A stretch of 5,346 nt of DNA from an uncultured Candidatus Saccharibacteria bacterium (GCA_938043965.1 CALIQQ010000028.1:1-5346); one strand, 5' to 3'. Positions 1-5,346 are shown, counted from the stretch's first letter. Numbers and translations are program-made. The notes: generated from the letters alone by a model not told the origin.

Positions 1-224
1 TCTATTTCACTCCCCTCCCGGGGTTCTTTTCACCTTTCCATCACTGTACTAGTTCGCTATCGATCAATCAATATATTTAGCCTTGGCAGGTGGTCCTGCC
101 GGATTCAAACAGGGTTTCTCGTGCCCCGTCCTACTTGAAAAAAGATATATAATGCCTAAGACCGTTTCGCATACGGGGCTCTCACCCTCTTTGGCGCGCC
201 ATTCAAACGCTTCCGCTACGATCT

Positions 225-327
225 AAAGGTTTGTATCATTATCTACTCATTTAACGATGGTAGTTTTTATGTAGAACTGTCGAGTCGACAACTCTACATA
301 AAAATTATCTAATTTCGCAACCCCTTT
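225..327 (-). other. Expanded stem in 23S rRNA domain I
   Basis: This segment of the 23S gene replaces a short arm in E. coli. In RNA sense, AAAGGGGTTG (327-318) can pair with CAAACCTTT (233-225): CCTTT with AAAGG and CAA with TTG, with a small internal loop. Between these base strands sits a strong hairpin (264-304). About 180 bases separate the conserved GCGAGCGAAA and GGCGCGCC blocks, against roughly 55 in E. coli and 95 in Bacillus from my recall of those sequences. A further possible stem, CATAAC with GTTATG, lies just upstream at about 329-358. The pairing was done by eye and is not a covariance-tested model. Confidence 0.6.
264..304 (-). repeat. 12-bp inverted repeat (hairpin) within the 23S rRNA
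   Basis: The arms at 264-275 and 293-304 are perfect reverse complements of 12 bases (plus-strand left arm TTTTTATGTAGA). Inside, TGTC (278-281) can pair with GACA (287-290) around a 5-base loop, with a small internal loop between the two stems. It lies inside the 23S gene and is best read as the tip of an expanded rRNA helix. It is not a terminator, because the flanking rRNA blocks continue on both sides. Confidence 0.8.
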
Positions 328-660
328 CATAACTCAGGCCGTTAAACCGTTAGGTTATGTTAAGGTTTGGGCTGTTCCAATTTCGCTCGCCACTACTTTC
401 GGAATCATTGGTTATTCTCTTTTCCTCAACCTACTAAGATGATTCAGTTCGGCTGGTTCCCGTCTATTTATCCTATGTGTTCAGATAAATGCAATACGAC
501 ATGACTCGTATTAGGTTGCCCCATTCGGAGATTCCCGGATCAAAGCTTGCTCTCAGCTCCCCGAGACTTATCGCAGAGTTCTACGTCCTTCTTCGGTATT
601 GATTGTCAAGGCATCCACTATCAGTGCCCTTATGTACCTTTTTATGCATTAACTTATTCA

Positions 661-679
661 GCAATCGAAGTTCGATTAC
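661..679 (-). other. Hairpin just upstream of the 23S rRNA 5' end
   Basis: In RNA sense GTAATCG (679-673) pairs with CGATTGC (667-661) around a 5-base loop, giving seven pairs including one T-G wobble. It is not followed by a T-run in either direction, so it is unlikely to be a terminator. Its position 15-20 bases before the probable mature end suggests a role in pre-23S folding or processing, which is inference. Confidence 0.45.
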
Positions 680-723
680 TAAAAAGATGCAAGTCTATTT
701 ATTTTTTTCATCGTTGTCCAAAT

Positions 724-735
724 TGTTAAATGAAA
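724..735 (-). promoter_or_regulatory. boxA-like antitermination element in the 23S leader
   Basis: The minus strand reads TTTCATTTAACA, followed by ATT. Its 3' half, TTTAACAATT, is identical to that part of the E. coli rrn leader boxA (TGCTCTTTAACA), with about 8 of 12 positions matching overall. In rRNA operons boxA RNA binds the NusB/NusE (S10) complex and helps RNA polymerase resist Rho. The location, about 115 bases after the predicted start and before the rRNA, suits that role. The 5' half is a poor match and the stretch is AT-rich, so chance similarity is possible. Confidence 0.4.
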
Positions 736-786
736 CACTGAGAACTAGGCGCTTTTATGTATTTCTACAACGCGAGCGCTTAAAAG

Positions 787-822
787 ATTATCTTTCCTCG
801 CAGTATTTCTCTTCTTCGCAGT
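787..822 (-). repeat. Imperfect 18-base tandem repeat in the 23S leader
   Basis: Two adjacent 18-base units occupy 822-805 and 804-787 on the minus strand. Both begin ACTGCGA and agree at about 13 of 18 positions. They sit between the predicted promoter and the boxA-like element. No function is evident; they could be a protein-binding site or a chance purine-rich duplication. Confidence 0.55.
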
Positions 823-832
823 GGTTAACTAG

Positions 833-850
833 GTCAACTTGCTTAACTTG
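833..850 (-). repeat. 9-base tandem repeat at the predicted 23S transcript start
   Basis: CAAGTTAAG (850-842) is followed directly by CAAGTTGAC (841-833), matching at 7 of 9 positions. The repeat begins at about the predicted transcription start. The second copy contains TTGAC, which looks like a -35 element, but no -10 lies at a suitable distance. It may be an operator or simply a local duplication. Confidence 0.4.
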
Positions 851-855
851 TTCTC

Positions 856-884
856 ATTGTAGCACGATATTTTTACTTTTGCAA
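856..884 (-). promoter_or_regulatory. Predicted promoter of the 23S rRNA gene (extended -10)
   Basis: On the minus strand, TTGCAA (884-879, 4 of 6 to TTGACA) is separated by exactly 17 bases from TACAAT (861-856, 5 of 6 to TATAAT). The -10 is preceded by TGC, giving the extended form TGCTACAAT. An A-rich stretch sits upstream and in the spacer. The expected start is near 849, leaving a leader of about 200 bases before the 23S gene. The -35 begins only about 20 bases after the aminopeptidase stop codon. This supports independent transcription of the rRNA gene, in keeping with the absence of a 16S gene upstream. Confidence 0.7.
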
Positions 885-903
885 CACTTTTTTGTGATTT
901 TCC

Positions 904-3351
904 TTAAAAATCTTTCAATCGGGCTTGTACGGCGGCCGTATCGTCGTGAATCCAGCGCAATCGAGCCGCGATATCAGTGTGTGCGACCTCTATTGAACGG
1001 CGCAAACTCGGATCATCTTTCTTTAAATCAAAGAAGTTAAAGAAACGGTCAGATTCAGCCATAGTACGGACCCTGGCTGCAGTCACACGAACATAATCAT
1101 CCATACTTTTATCTGAGGTTAGCGTATATATATAATCCCAATGACTATAGCACCAAGCAAAAGTCTGTTCAGTAGTCCAAAAATTAGCTAAGAGCGAAGC
1201 ATATAGATAAATATGATCTTGTGGTCGCACAATAGCTGACTGCTCCAATAAGTTCAATAACTTTTTGATATTCTTCGGGGTCTTGGCGGTAGTGAGGCAG
1301 GCCAATAAATCAGATTTAATTGTTGGGTTAGCCTCAGCTTGATATTGCGCTAGCAACCAGTCAAAGTTAGCTTCCTTCTCCTGCTTAAATTTCGCCTCAA
1401 TTACGGCGCTACGAATTTCCGGGTTAATTGTACCGAGATCATCTCGCCACTCCTTAGCTAGAGCAGAGATAGTTGCTACATCATCAGCATACAATGCAAA
1501 GCTCAAAACTAGACTGCGAAGCTTAGTGTCATTAGTGTCCTCATTATGACGAGGTTTGGTACCGAGACGAATCAAATTATCTTCAATGATACTATATATA
1601 TACTGCTGAAGTTTTGCATAATACTCGGTGTCTGGCGCCGCAAAGACTTTGAGCGAATTCATAATGCCAGCTACAATACTAAAAATTGGTTCAGACCTTT
1701 CATATTTAAACTTTGGAAGTAAATCCATCAGAGAACCAGTCGAGACAATTGGTGTGCGACTTAGGAGGTGACGGTCAATAAGCAATCTCAATTTTTGCTC
1801 AAGATCTAGCTTTTCAAAATTTTTTAGCTTTTCAGTAAATTCTGGGCCAGAAAGATTGATTAGATAATGACCAGACATATCGTCCGTGATTTTTGGTAGC
1901 GGCCACTTAGTCTCGTCCGTGGCGCCGCTCAACAGAAAGCGTTGCTGAACAGAATCGGTCAGCATCGGATAACCTGGCTGCAAGATCCAAGCGTTCATAA
2001 ACTCTTTAATATCGAAATCAGCGTGTGGAGCAAGAGCCTCCCAGAGATCATCGCCAGTAGTATTTGAGTACTGGTGCTCTTTAAAATAAGTTTTTAGGCC
2101 GGCAAAGAAGCTGCGCTCCCCCATCAGGCGCATTAACATGAACATTAGGCGCGCACCCTTAGCATAGACAATGGCAGAATCAAACAGGGTGGCGATTTCA
2201 GCTGGGTCATGAACTGGCTGCTGAACTGATTGAACGCCAGTCAGAGCATCTCGAGAAAGAGCAGCGAGACAGTCATCAGTAAAGAAATCTTGCCAAATCT
2301 TCCATTCTGGACGGAGATGGTCGATCGCATAATACTGCATCATATTTGCAAAAGATTCGTTCAGCCAAAGATTATCCCACCATTTCATAGTAACGAGATT
2401 GCCAAACCACTGATGCGATAATTCATGCGCAATCACAGTAGCAATATACTCTTGATTAGCCTTTGGGGTGTTTTGGTCGGCCAGTAGGCAGGCTTCGCGA
2501 TAAGTAACTAACCCCCAGTTCTCCATCGCACCAGCCTCAAAATCTGGGATGGCGACTTGGTCTAATTTCGGGAGAGGATATGGCATATCAAACAGATCAT
2601 CATAAAAATCAAGTGCCTCGAGCGCGATTTGGTTTGGAAATTTCAACATAGATTTCGGCTGATTAAGTGCAGCATAGGTCGAAACTTCAACACCGTGAAC
2701 GCTTTTGGCGGAAATTTTGTGGAAATGACCGAGAACAAAGGCCAAAAGATAAGTCGACATCTTCGGAGTAGTCTCAAATTCAACAATCTTACGACGTACC
2801 GTGGTATTAAGACCCACGCCTTGCGCTGGCGATTGGTCGGGATCGACGGAATTATATTCGAGTACCCGCTCAGTTTTTATTGGCATATTGCTTAAGATAG
2901 TGTCAGTCGCATCAGTATCAATAATTTTAAGGTCAAAAGTCGCCTTTGCTTCAGGCTCATCTACACACGGAAAAGCTTCGCGAGCATAGTGCGACTCAAA
3001 TTGCGTAGAAACGATACGTTCGGTCTTACCCTCAAATTCATAGGTCGAGAGATAGACCCCCTCCATGTTAGAGTTGAGTTTAAAATGATATTTTAGATCG
3101 ATCTGAAGCTGGTTTTCGGCTAGCGCATCAAGCTCTAGAATCTCCAAAATATCTTCGGATTGACGAGTAGGCTTTAATTCCCCGTTGACGGTAACGGCAG
3201 TAATTTTAAGATTTTTAGCATGGAGCTTAATAGTTGGTCCGACTTTTTCACCCTTAATTAGGACGTGGCCTTGAACTGCTTCAGTTTCCTTATTGATCCT
3301 AAGTTCAAGTTGATAATTTTCTGGCCTAAAATAATCTAAAAGTCGTTCCAT
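904..3351 (-). CDS. M1-family zinc aminopeptidase, cytoplasmic
   Basis: An 815-residue metallopeptidase that should remove single N-terminal amino acids from peptides. The N-terminal beta domain (about 1-205) contains TQFE (116-119) and AFPCVDEP (126-133), the conserved segment that includes the substrate-anchoring Glu. The catalytic domain (about 230-450) has the exopeptidase motif GAMEN (274-278), the zinc site HELSH (309-313) and the third ligand Glu332 in NESFAN, exactly the HEXXH-x18-E spacing. Catalytic Glu310 and the transition-state Tyr396 (in VYAKG) are present, so it should be active. The C-terminal part (about 495-805) is helical, like the ERAP1_C region. I see no signal peptide or membrane segment, so it is probably cytoplasmic and acts in peptide turnover or use of imported peptides. 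The start at 3351 is supported by GGAGG four bases upstream. It lies 14 bases after alaS, likely cotranscribed. The stop is TAA. The TQFE...AFPCVDEP type resembles the APN/tricorn-factor branch more than classical PepN, so I give no symbol. Confidence 0.95.
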   Translation of the reverse strand: MERLLDYFRPENYQLELRINKETEAVQGHVLIKGEKVGPTIKLHAKNLKITAVTVNGELKPTRQSEDILEILELDALAENQLQIDLKYHFKLNSNMEGVYLSTYEFEGKTERIVSTQFESHYAREAFPCVDEPEAKATFDLKIIDTDATDTILSNMPIKTERVLEYNSVDPDQSPAQGVGLNTTVRRKIVEFETTPKMSTYLLAFVLGHFHKISAKSVHGVEVSTYAALNQPKSMLKFPNQIALEALDFYDDLFDMPYPLPKLDQVAIPDFEAGAMENWGLVTYREACLLADQNTPKANQEYIATVIAHELSHQWFGNLVTMKWWDNLWLNESFANMMQYYAIDHLRPEWKIWQDFFTDDCLAALSRDALTGVQSVQQPVHDPAEIATLFDSAIVYAKGARLMFMLMRLMGERSFFAGLKTYFKEHQYSNTTGDDLWEALAPHADFDIKEFMNAWILQPGYPMLTDSVQQRFLLSGATDETKWPLPKITDDMSGHYLINLSGPEFTEKLKNFEKLDLEQKLRLLIDRHLLSRTPIVSTGSLMDLLPKFKYERSEPIFSIVAGIMNSLKVFAAPDTEYYAKLQQYIYSIIEDNLIRLGTKPRHNEDTNDTKLRSLVLSFALYADDVATISALAKEWRDDLGTINPEIRSAVIEAKFKQEKEANFDWLLAQYQAEANPTIKSDLLACLTTAKTPKNIKKLLNLLEQSAIVRPQDHIYLYASLLANFWTTEQTFAWCYSHWDYIYTLTSDKSMDDYVRVTAARVRTMAESDRFFNFFDLKKDDPSLRRSIEVAHTDIAARLRWIHDDTAAVQARLKDF

Positions 3352-3354
3352 TTT

Positions 3355-3360
3355 ACCTCC
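3355..3360 (-). promoter_or_regulatory. Strong Shine-Dalgarno site of the aminopeptidase gene
   Basis: The minus strand reads GGAGGTAAAATG, so GGAGG is four bases before the ATG at 3351. It falls in the 14-base gap after the alaS stop codon and fixes the start. It indicates independent re-initiation within a shared transcript. Another ATG overlaps the site at 3362-3360 but is out of frame with the gene. Confidence 0.85.
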
Positions 3361-3365
3361 ATGTT

Positions 3366-5252
3366 TTATGCGATTACCGCTTTAATTCTACGAATGCCTG
3401 CTGCCGAAGATTCCTCTTTTTTAATCTTATAGCATCCAATCTGACCAGTATGCTCGACGTGCGGTCCACCACAGACCTCGCGCGAAACGGGTTGCTCCGG
3501 GCTACCAATAGTATAAACCTTAACCCTAGCGGGATATTTTTCCCAGAACTGGCCGTGTGCATGCAAGACATCACGGGCATATTCCTTATCGTATTCCGCA
3601 AAAGTAACCGGCAGATCAGCTTTAATCCAAGCGTTAACTTGGTCCTCAATCGCCTGCTTCTCAGTATCAGTCAATTTACGTTCAAAATTAAAGTCAAAGC
3701 GCATGCGATCGGCAGTAATGTTAGAACCAGCTTGGCCAATAGAAGGATCAAGAATTTTCTGCAAAGCAGCTAAGGTTAAGTGGGTTGCGGTATGATATTT
3801 AGTAGTAGTCTCCCCATGATCTTCTAGTCCACCCTTAAACATGCCCTTTGAAGCAGTTTGAGAACGCTCACGTTGAAGCTTCAGAGCTTGATCAAATTCA
3901 GCACGATAGTTTTCAGACAATTTGATGTTTTGGCGATAGATTTCCTCAACCGAAACCTCAAACGGAAAACCATAAGTGTCCTGCAATTTAAAGAGGTCGT
4001 CGCCAGTCAATACGCCATCTGCATCTTTTTCAACCATCTTCTGCAATTCGCGCAGACCCTTATTTAGGGTTTGACGGAAAGCTTTTTCCTCTTTTTCAAG
4101 CGTAGAAATCGCTTCGTCACGCGTGGTGAGGATGGAATCTGGCAAATCTTGGTAATTTTTAGCGATAATTGGGATAATTTCAGTGATGAAATTTTGGGCG
4201 ATACCGAGATCGAGCGCCTTTAGGATCGCACGGCGGATCAGACGACGCAGAGCATAACCTTGTTGTTTATTGCTTGGTTTTAATCCTTGGCTAGCAAGGA
4301 GATAGGCGCCGCGGAGATGGTCGGCAATAATGCGCATCTCGTCAGTATGGTTATCGTAATTTTGATGTGAAATTAGTTCGAGGTGGTCAACGATTGGTTT
4401 TAAGAGTGAAATTTTAAAGACATCAAAAGAGTTAATTGAGGCAGCAGCAATACGTTCAAGCCCAGCGCCAAAGTCAACATTTTTTTGTTCTAGCTCACTA
4501 AAACTGCCATCTTCATTGCGTTTATACTGCATGAAGACTTGGTTGCCAATTTCCATAAAACGAGCACCGTCAGAGGCAGGATGCGACTGGCCATACTTTA
4601 AAATGTCTTGTTTGTCCTCACCAAAATCATAGAAGACTTCCGAGTCAGGTCCGCAAGGGTCACCGATTGGCGTAGTCTTAATGCCGCCGCCGCGACTCCA
4701 CCAGTTTTCGTGATCGTCATAGAAAAAGATGTGTTCGCCCGGTTTAATCCCCCGTTTAGCACCATTTTCAGCCGAACCAATTTCAGCAATCTTCGCATCC
4801 ACGCCAGCCTCTTTAAAGACGGCCTGCCAAATTTCAGCCGATTCGGTGTCTTTTGGAATGCCATACTCTTCATTGCCGATAAAGCAGGTGACGTAAATTT
4901 TATTTGGATCGAGACCGACGGTTTTAGTTAAAAAATTAAAGAAAGCGGGAATTTGCTCTTTCTTAAAATAGTCGCCGAGAGACCAGTTGCCAAGCATCTC
5001 GAAAACGGTAGTATGACGGGGATCGCCGACGTCTTCGATGTCTTGCAATCTCATGGATGGCTGGGAATCAGAAAGGCGTGTACCCTTAGGGTGAGTTTCG
5101 CCGAGCAGATATGGCAGTAGTGGTTGCATGCCGGAGCCAGTAAATAAGGTAGTCGGGTCATTTTCAAGAACAAGAGGAGCGGGCGCAATAATTTCATGCC
5201 CAAGACTCTTTTGGTAATCTAAAAATTTTTGGCGGATTTCGCTTGCATTCAT
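3366..5252 (-). CDS. alaS: Alanine--tRNA ligase, short form without C-Ala domain
   Basis: A 628-residue class II synthetase that activates alanine with ATP and charges tRNA-Ala in the cytoplasm. The catalytic core (about 1-245) has motif 1 around 18-44 (GHEIIAPAPLV...FTGSGMQP), motif 2 as RHTTVFEMLGNWSLGDYF (79-96) and motif 3 as GAGLERIAA (262-270). A helical tRNA-recognition region follows (about 275-460). The editing domain keeps all four zinc ligands: HTATH (His487, His491) and CGGPH (Cys594, His598), so hydrolysis of mischarged Ser/Gly-tRNA should be possible. The usual CGGTH is CGGPH here, a form I associate with CPR bacteria. Typical bacterial AlaRS is about 875 residues. This protein passes almost directly from the helical region to HTATH, without the beta-barrel segment that carries TPFYAESGGQ, and it ends right after AAGIRRIKAV, without the C-terminal C-Ala (DHHA1) domain. 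The ORF is open and ends in TAA, so this looks natural rather than a frameshift. The start MNASEIRQKF fits the family N-terminus. Confidence 0.97.
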   Translation of the reverse strand: MNASEIRQKFLDYQKSLGHEIIAPAPLVLENDPTTLFTGSGMQPLLPYLLGETHPKGTRLSDSQPSMRLQDIEDVGDPRHTTVFEMLGNWSLGDYFKKEQIPAFFNFLTKTVGLDPNKIYVTCFIGNEEYGIPKDTESAEIWQAVFKEAGVDAKIAEIGSAENGAKRGIKPGEHIFFYDDHENWWSRGGGIKTTPIGDPCGPDSEVFYDFGEDKQDILKYGQSHPASDGARFMEIGNQVFMQYKRNEDGSFSELEQKNVDFGAGLERIAAASINSFDVFKISLLKPIVDHLELISHQNYDNHTDEMRIIADHLRGAYLLASQGLKPSNKQQGYALRRLIRRAILKALDLGIAQNFITEIIPIIAKNYQDLPDSILTTRDEAISTLEKEEKAFRQTLNKGLRELQKMVEKDADGVLTGDDLFKLQDTYGFPFEVSVEEIYRQNIKLSENYRAEFDQALKLQRERSQTASKGMFKGGLEDHGETTTKYHTATHLTLAALQKILDPSIGQAGSNITADRMRFDFNFERKLTDTEKQAIEDQVNAWIKADLPVTFAEYDKEYARDVLHAHGQFWEKYPARVKVYTIGSPEQPVSREVCGGPHVEHTGQIGCYKIKKEESSAAGIRRIKAVIA

Positions 5253-5259
5253 AGGCTAT

Positions 5260-5287
5260 ATTTTAGCATATTAACAGAGATTGAGAA
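5260..5287 (-). promoter_or_regulatory. Predicted alaS promoter giving a leaderless or near-leaderless mRNA
   Basis: On the minus strand, TTCTCA (5287-5282, 4 of 6 to TTGACA) precedes TAAAAT (5265-5260, 5 of 6 to TATAAT) with a 16-base spacer. TGC stands directly before the -10, making the extended form TGCTAAAAT. Only seven bases (5259-5253) separate the -10 from the ATG, so transcription would begin at or within a couple of bases of the start codon. No Shine-Dalgarno sequence lies before the ATG, which agrees with a leaderless message. The -35 is weak. The remaining 59 bases up to the window edge show no gene. Confidence 0.6.
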
Positions 5288-5346
5288 AGTACCATATAAC
5301 ATTCAGCACCTATGCAACATTTCAGCAGGAGTTCTATACTCTAAAC

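Larger units (their letters stand above)
1..645 (-). rRNA. 23S ribosomal RNA, 5' part (domain I), partial
   Basis: The minus strand carries the conserved 5' portion of bacterial 23S rRNA. Recognisable blocks in order are GTGGATGCC (about 618-610), GAAGGACGT near 590, CTGCGATAAG near 575, CCGAATGGGGCAACC near 525, GAGGAAAAGAGAATAACC (428-411), GTAGTGGCGAGCGAAA (396-381), GGCGCGCC (200-193), AGCCCCGTA near 180, CCAAGGCTAAATA near 80 and GAACCCCGGGAGGGGAGTG near the left edge. The gene continues beyond base 1, so only roughly the first fifth is here. The mature 5' end is uncertain: aligning AAGGGC with the Bacillus 5' end places it near 643, while an AAGTTAA-like stretch would allow about 658. 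The region is much longer than the E. coli equivalent because of an insertion between the GCGAGCGAAA and GGCGCGCC blocks. No 16S or tRNA gene lies upstream; the neighbour is a protein gene on the same strand. Confidence 0.96.
646..849 (-). other. Transcribed leader of the 23S rRNA gene
   Basis: These roughly 200 bases lie between the predicted transcription start (about 849) and the 23S 5' end. They hold no credible gene, no tRNA and no 16S sequence. What can be seen are two short tandem repeats (833-850 and 787-822), a possible stem of GCGCT (779-775) with AGCGC (753-749) that competes with CTTTTA (786-781) pairing to TAAAAG (757-752), a boxA-like element (724-735) and a hairpin (661-679) just before the rRNA. 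By analogy with other bacteria, the leader probably takes part in antitermination and pre-23S processing. The partner strand for a processing stem would lie beyond the left edge. Confidence 0.6.

Noticed and set aside
661..679. Rho-independent terminator before the 23S gene
   Set aside because: The seven-pair stem is not followed by a T-run in either direction and the conserved 23S sequence begins right after it.
832..837. TTGACC as a -35 element of a second 23S promoter
   Set aside because: No -10-like hexamer lies 15-19 bases downstream; that region reads GAAGAGAAAT.
547..1040. Plus-strand open frames of 60 and 145 codons over the 23S 5' end, leader and aminopeptidase 3' end
   Set aside because: They lie antisense to conserved rRNA and to a clear protein gene, have no recognisable motif, and cross a functional boundary. 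The protein sequence looks random.
1120..1140. TATATATATA runs within the aminopeptidase gene (also near 1595)
   Set aside because: They are in coding sequence (Tyr/Ile codons) and give no repeat or promoter structure.
2230..2989. Plus-strand open frames inside the aminopeptidase gene
   Set aside because: They are antisense shadows of a gene with full catalytic motifs, without an SD sequence or recognisable domain.
3366..3700. Frameshift or premature stop explaining the short AlaRS
   Set aside because: The end matches the natural end of the editing domain, the next gene starts 14 bases later with its own SD, and no C-Ala-like sequence appears in another frame.
3374..4931. Other open frames, on both strands, inside alaS
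   Set aside because: They overlap a complete synthetase gene and have no family features.
904..5252. UGA recoded as Gly, as in some CPR lineages
   Set aside because: Both long frames are complete under the standard code with no in-frame UGA and both end in TAA.
5281..5346. Plus-strand promoter for a divergent gene (TTGAGA at 5281 or TATACT at 5335)
   Set aside because: TTGAGA has no -10 at a proper distance and TATACT has no good -35; any gene it would serve lies outside the window.

Overview
The window reads as a compact bacterial chromosome segment, most likely from the Candidate Phyla Radiation (Patescibacteria), with Saccharibacteria (TM7) as my best guess. The evidence is a heavily shortened alanyl-tRNA synthetase with the CGGPH form of the editing-site motif, a tight gene layout, and a 23S rRNA gene that has no 16S gene immediately upstream. 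Both long reading frames use the standard code over about 1,440 codons with no in-frame UGA, which argues against the UGA=Gly lineages (Absconditabacteria/SR1 and Gracilibacteria). The phylum call rests on remembered family features, not on a search.

Everything lies on the minus strand, so the biological order runs from high to low coordinates. From 5346 to 5253 there is a short upstream region with a candidate promoter lying almost against the first gene. From 5252 to 3366 is alaS (alanyl-tRNA synthetase, 628 aa). After a 14-base gap with a strong Shine-Dalgarno sequence comes an M1-family zinc aminopeptidase of 815 aa (3351-904), probably in the same transcript. From 903 to about 646 is a non-coding stretch holding a well-formed promoter (856-884), a transcribed leader with tandem repeats, a boxA-like element and a hairpin, and then the 5' part of a 23S rRNA gene (about 645 to 1), which runs off the left edge.

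The protein genes fit a shared theme of amino-acid use: the aminopeptidase frees amino acids from peptides and AlaRS charges one of them onto tRNA. The link is inferred from adjacency only. The rRNA gene has its own promoter, but I see no convincing terminator after the aminopeptidase gene, so upstream transcription may read into it.

The points most worth a second look are the 23S gene separated from any 16S gene with a private promoter and antitermination-like leader, a large expansion in domain I of the 23S rRNA, an AlaRS that lacks both the insert before the editing domain and the C-Ala domain, and a probably leaderless alaS mRNA whose promoter shares an extended -10 motif with the 23S promoter. 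I found no clear new multi-gene system, mobile element, CRISPR array or tRNA gene.
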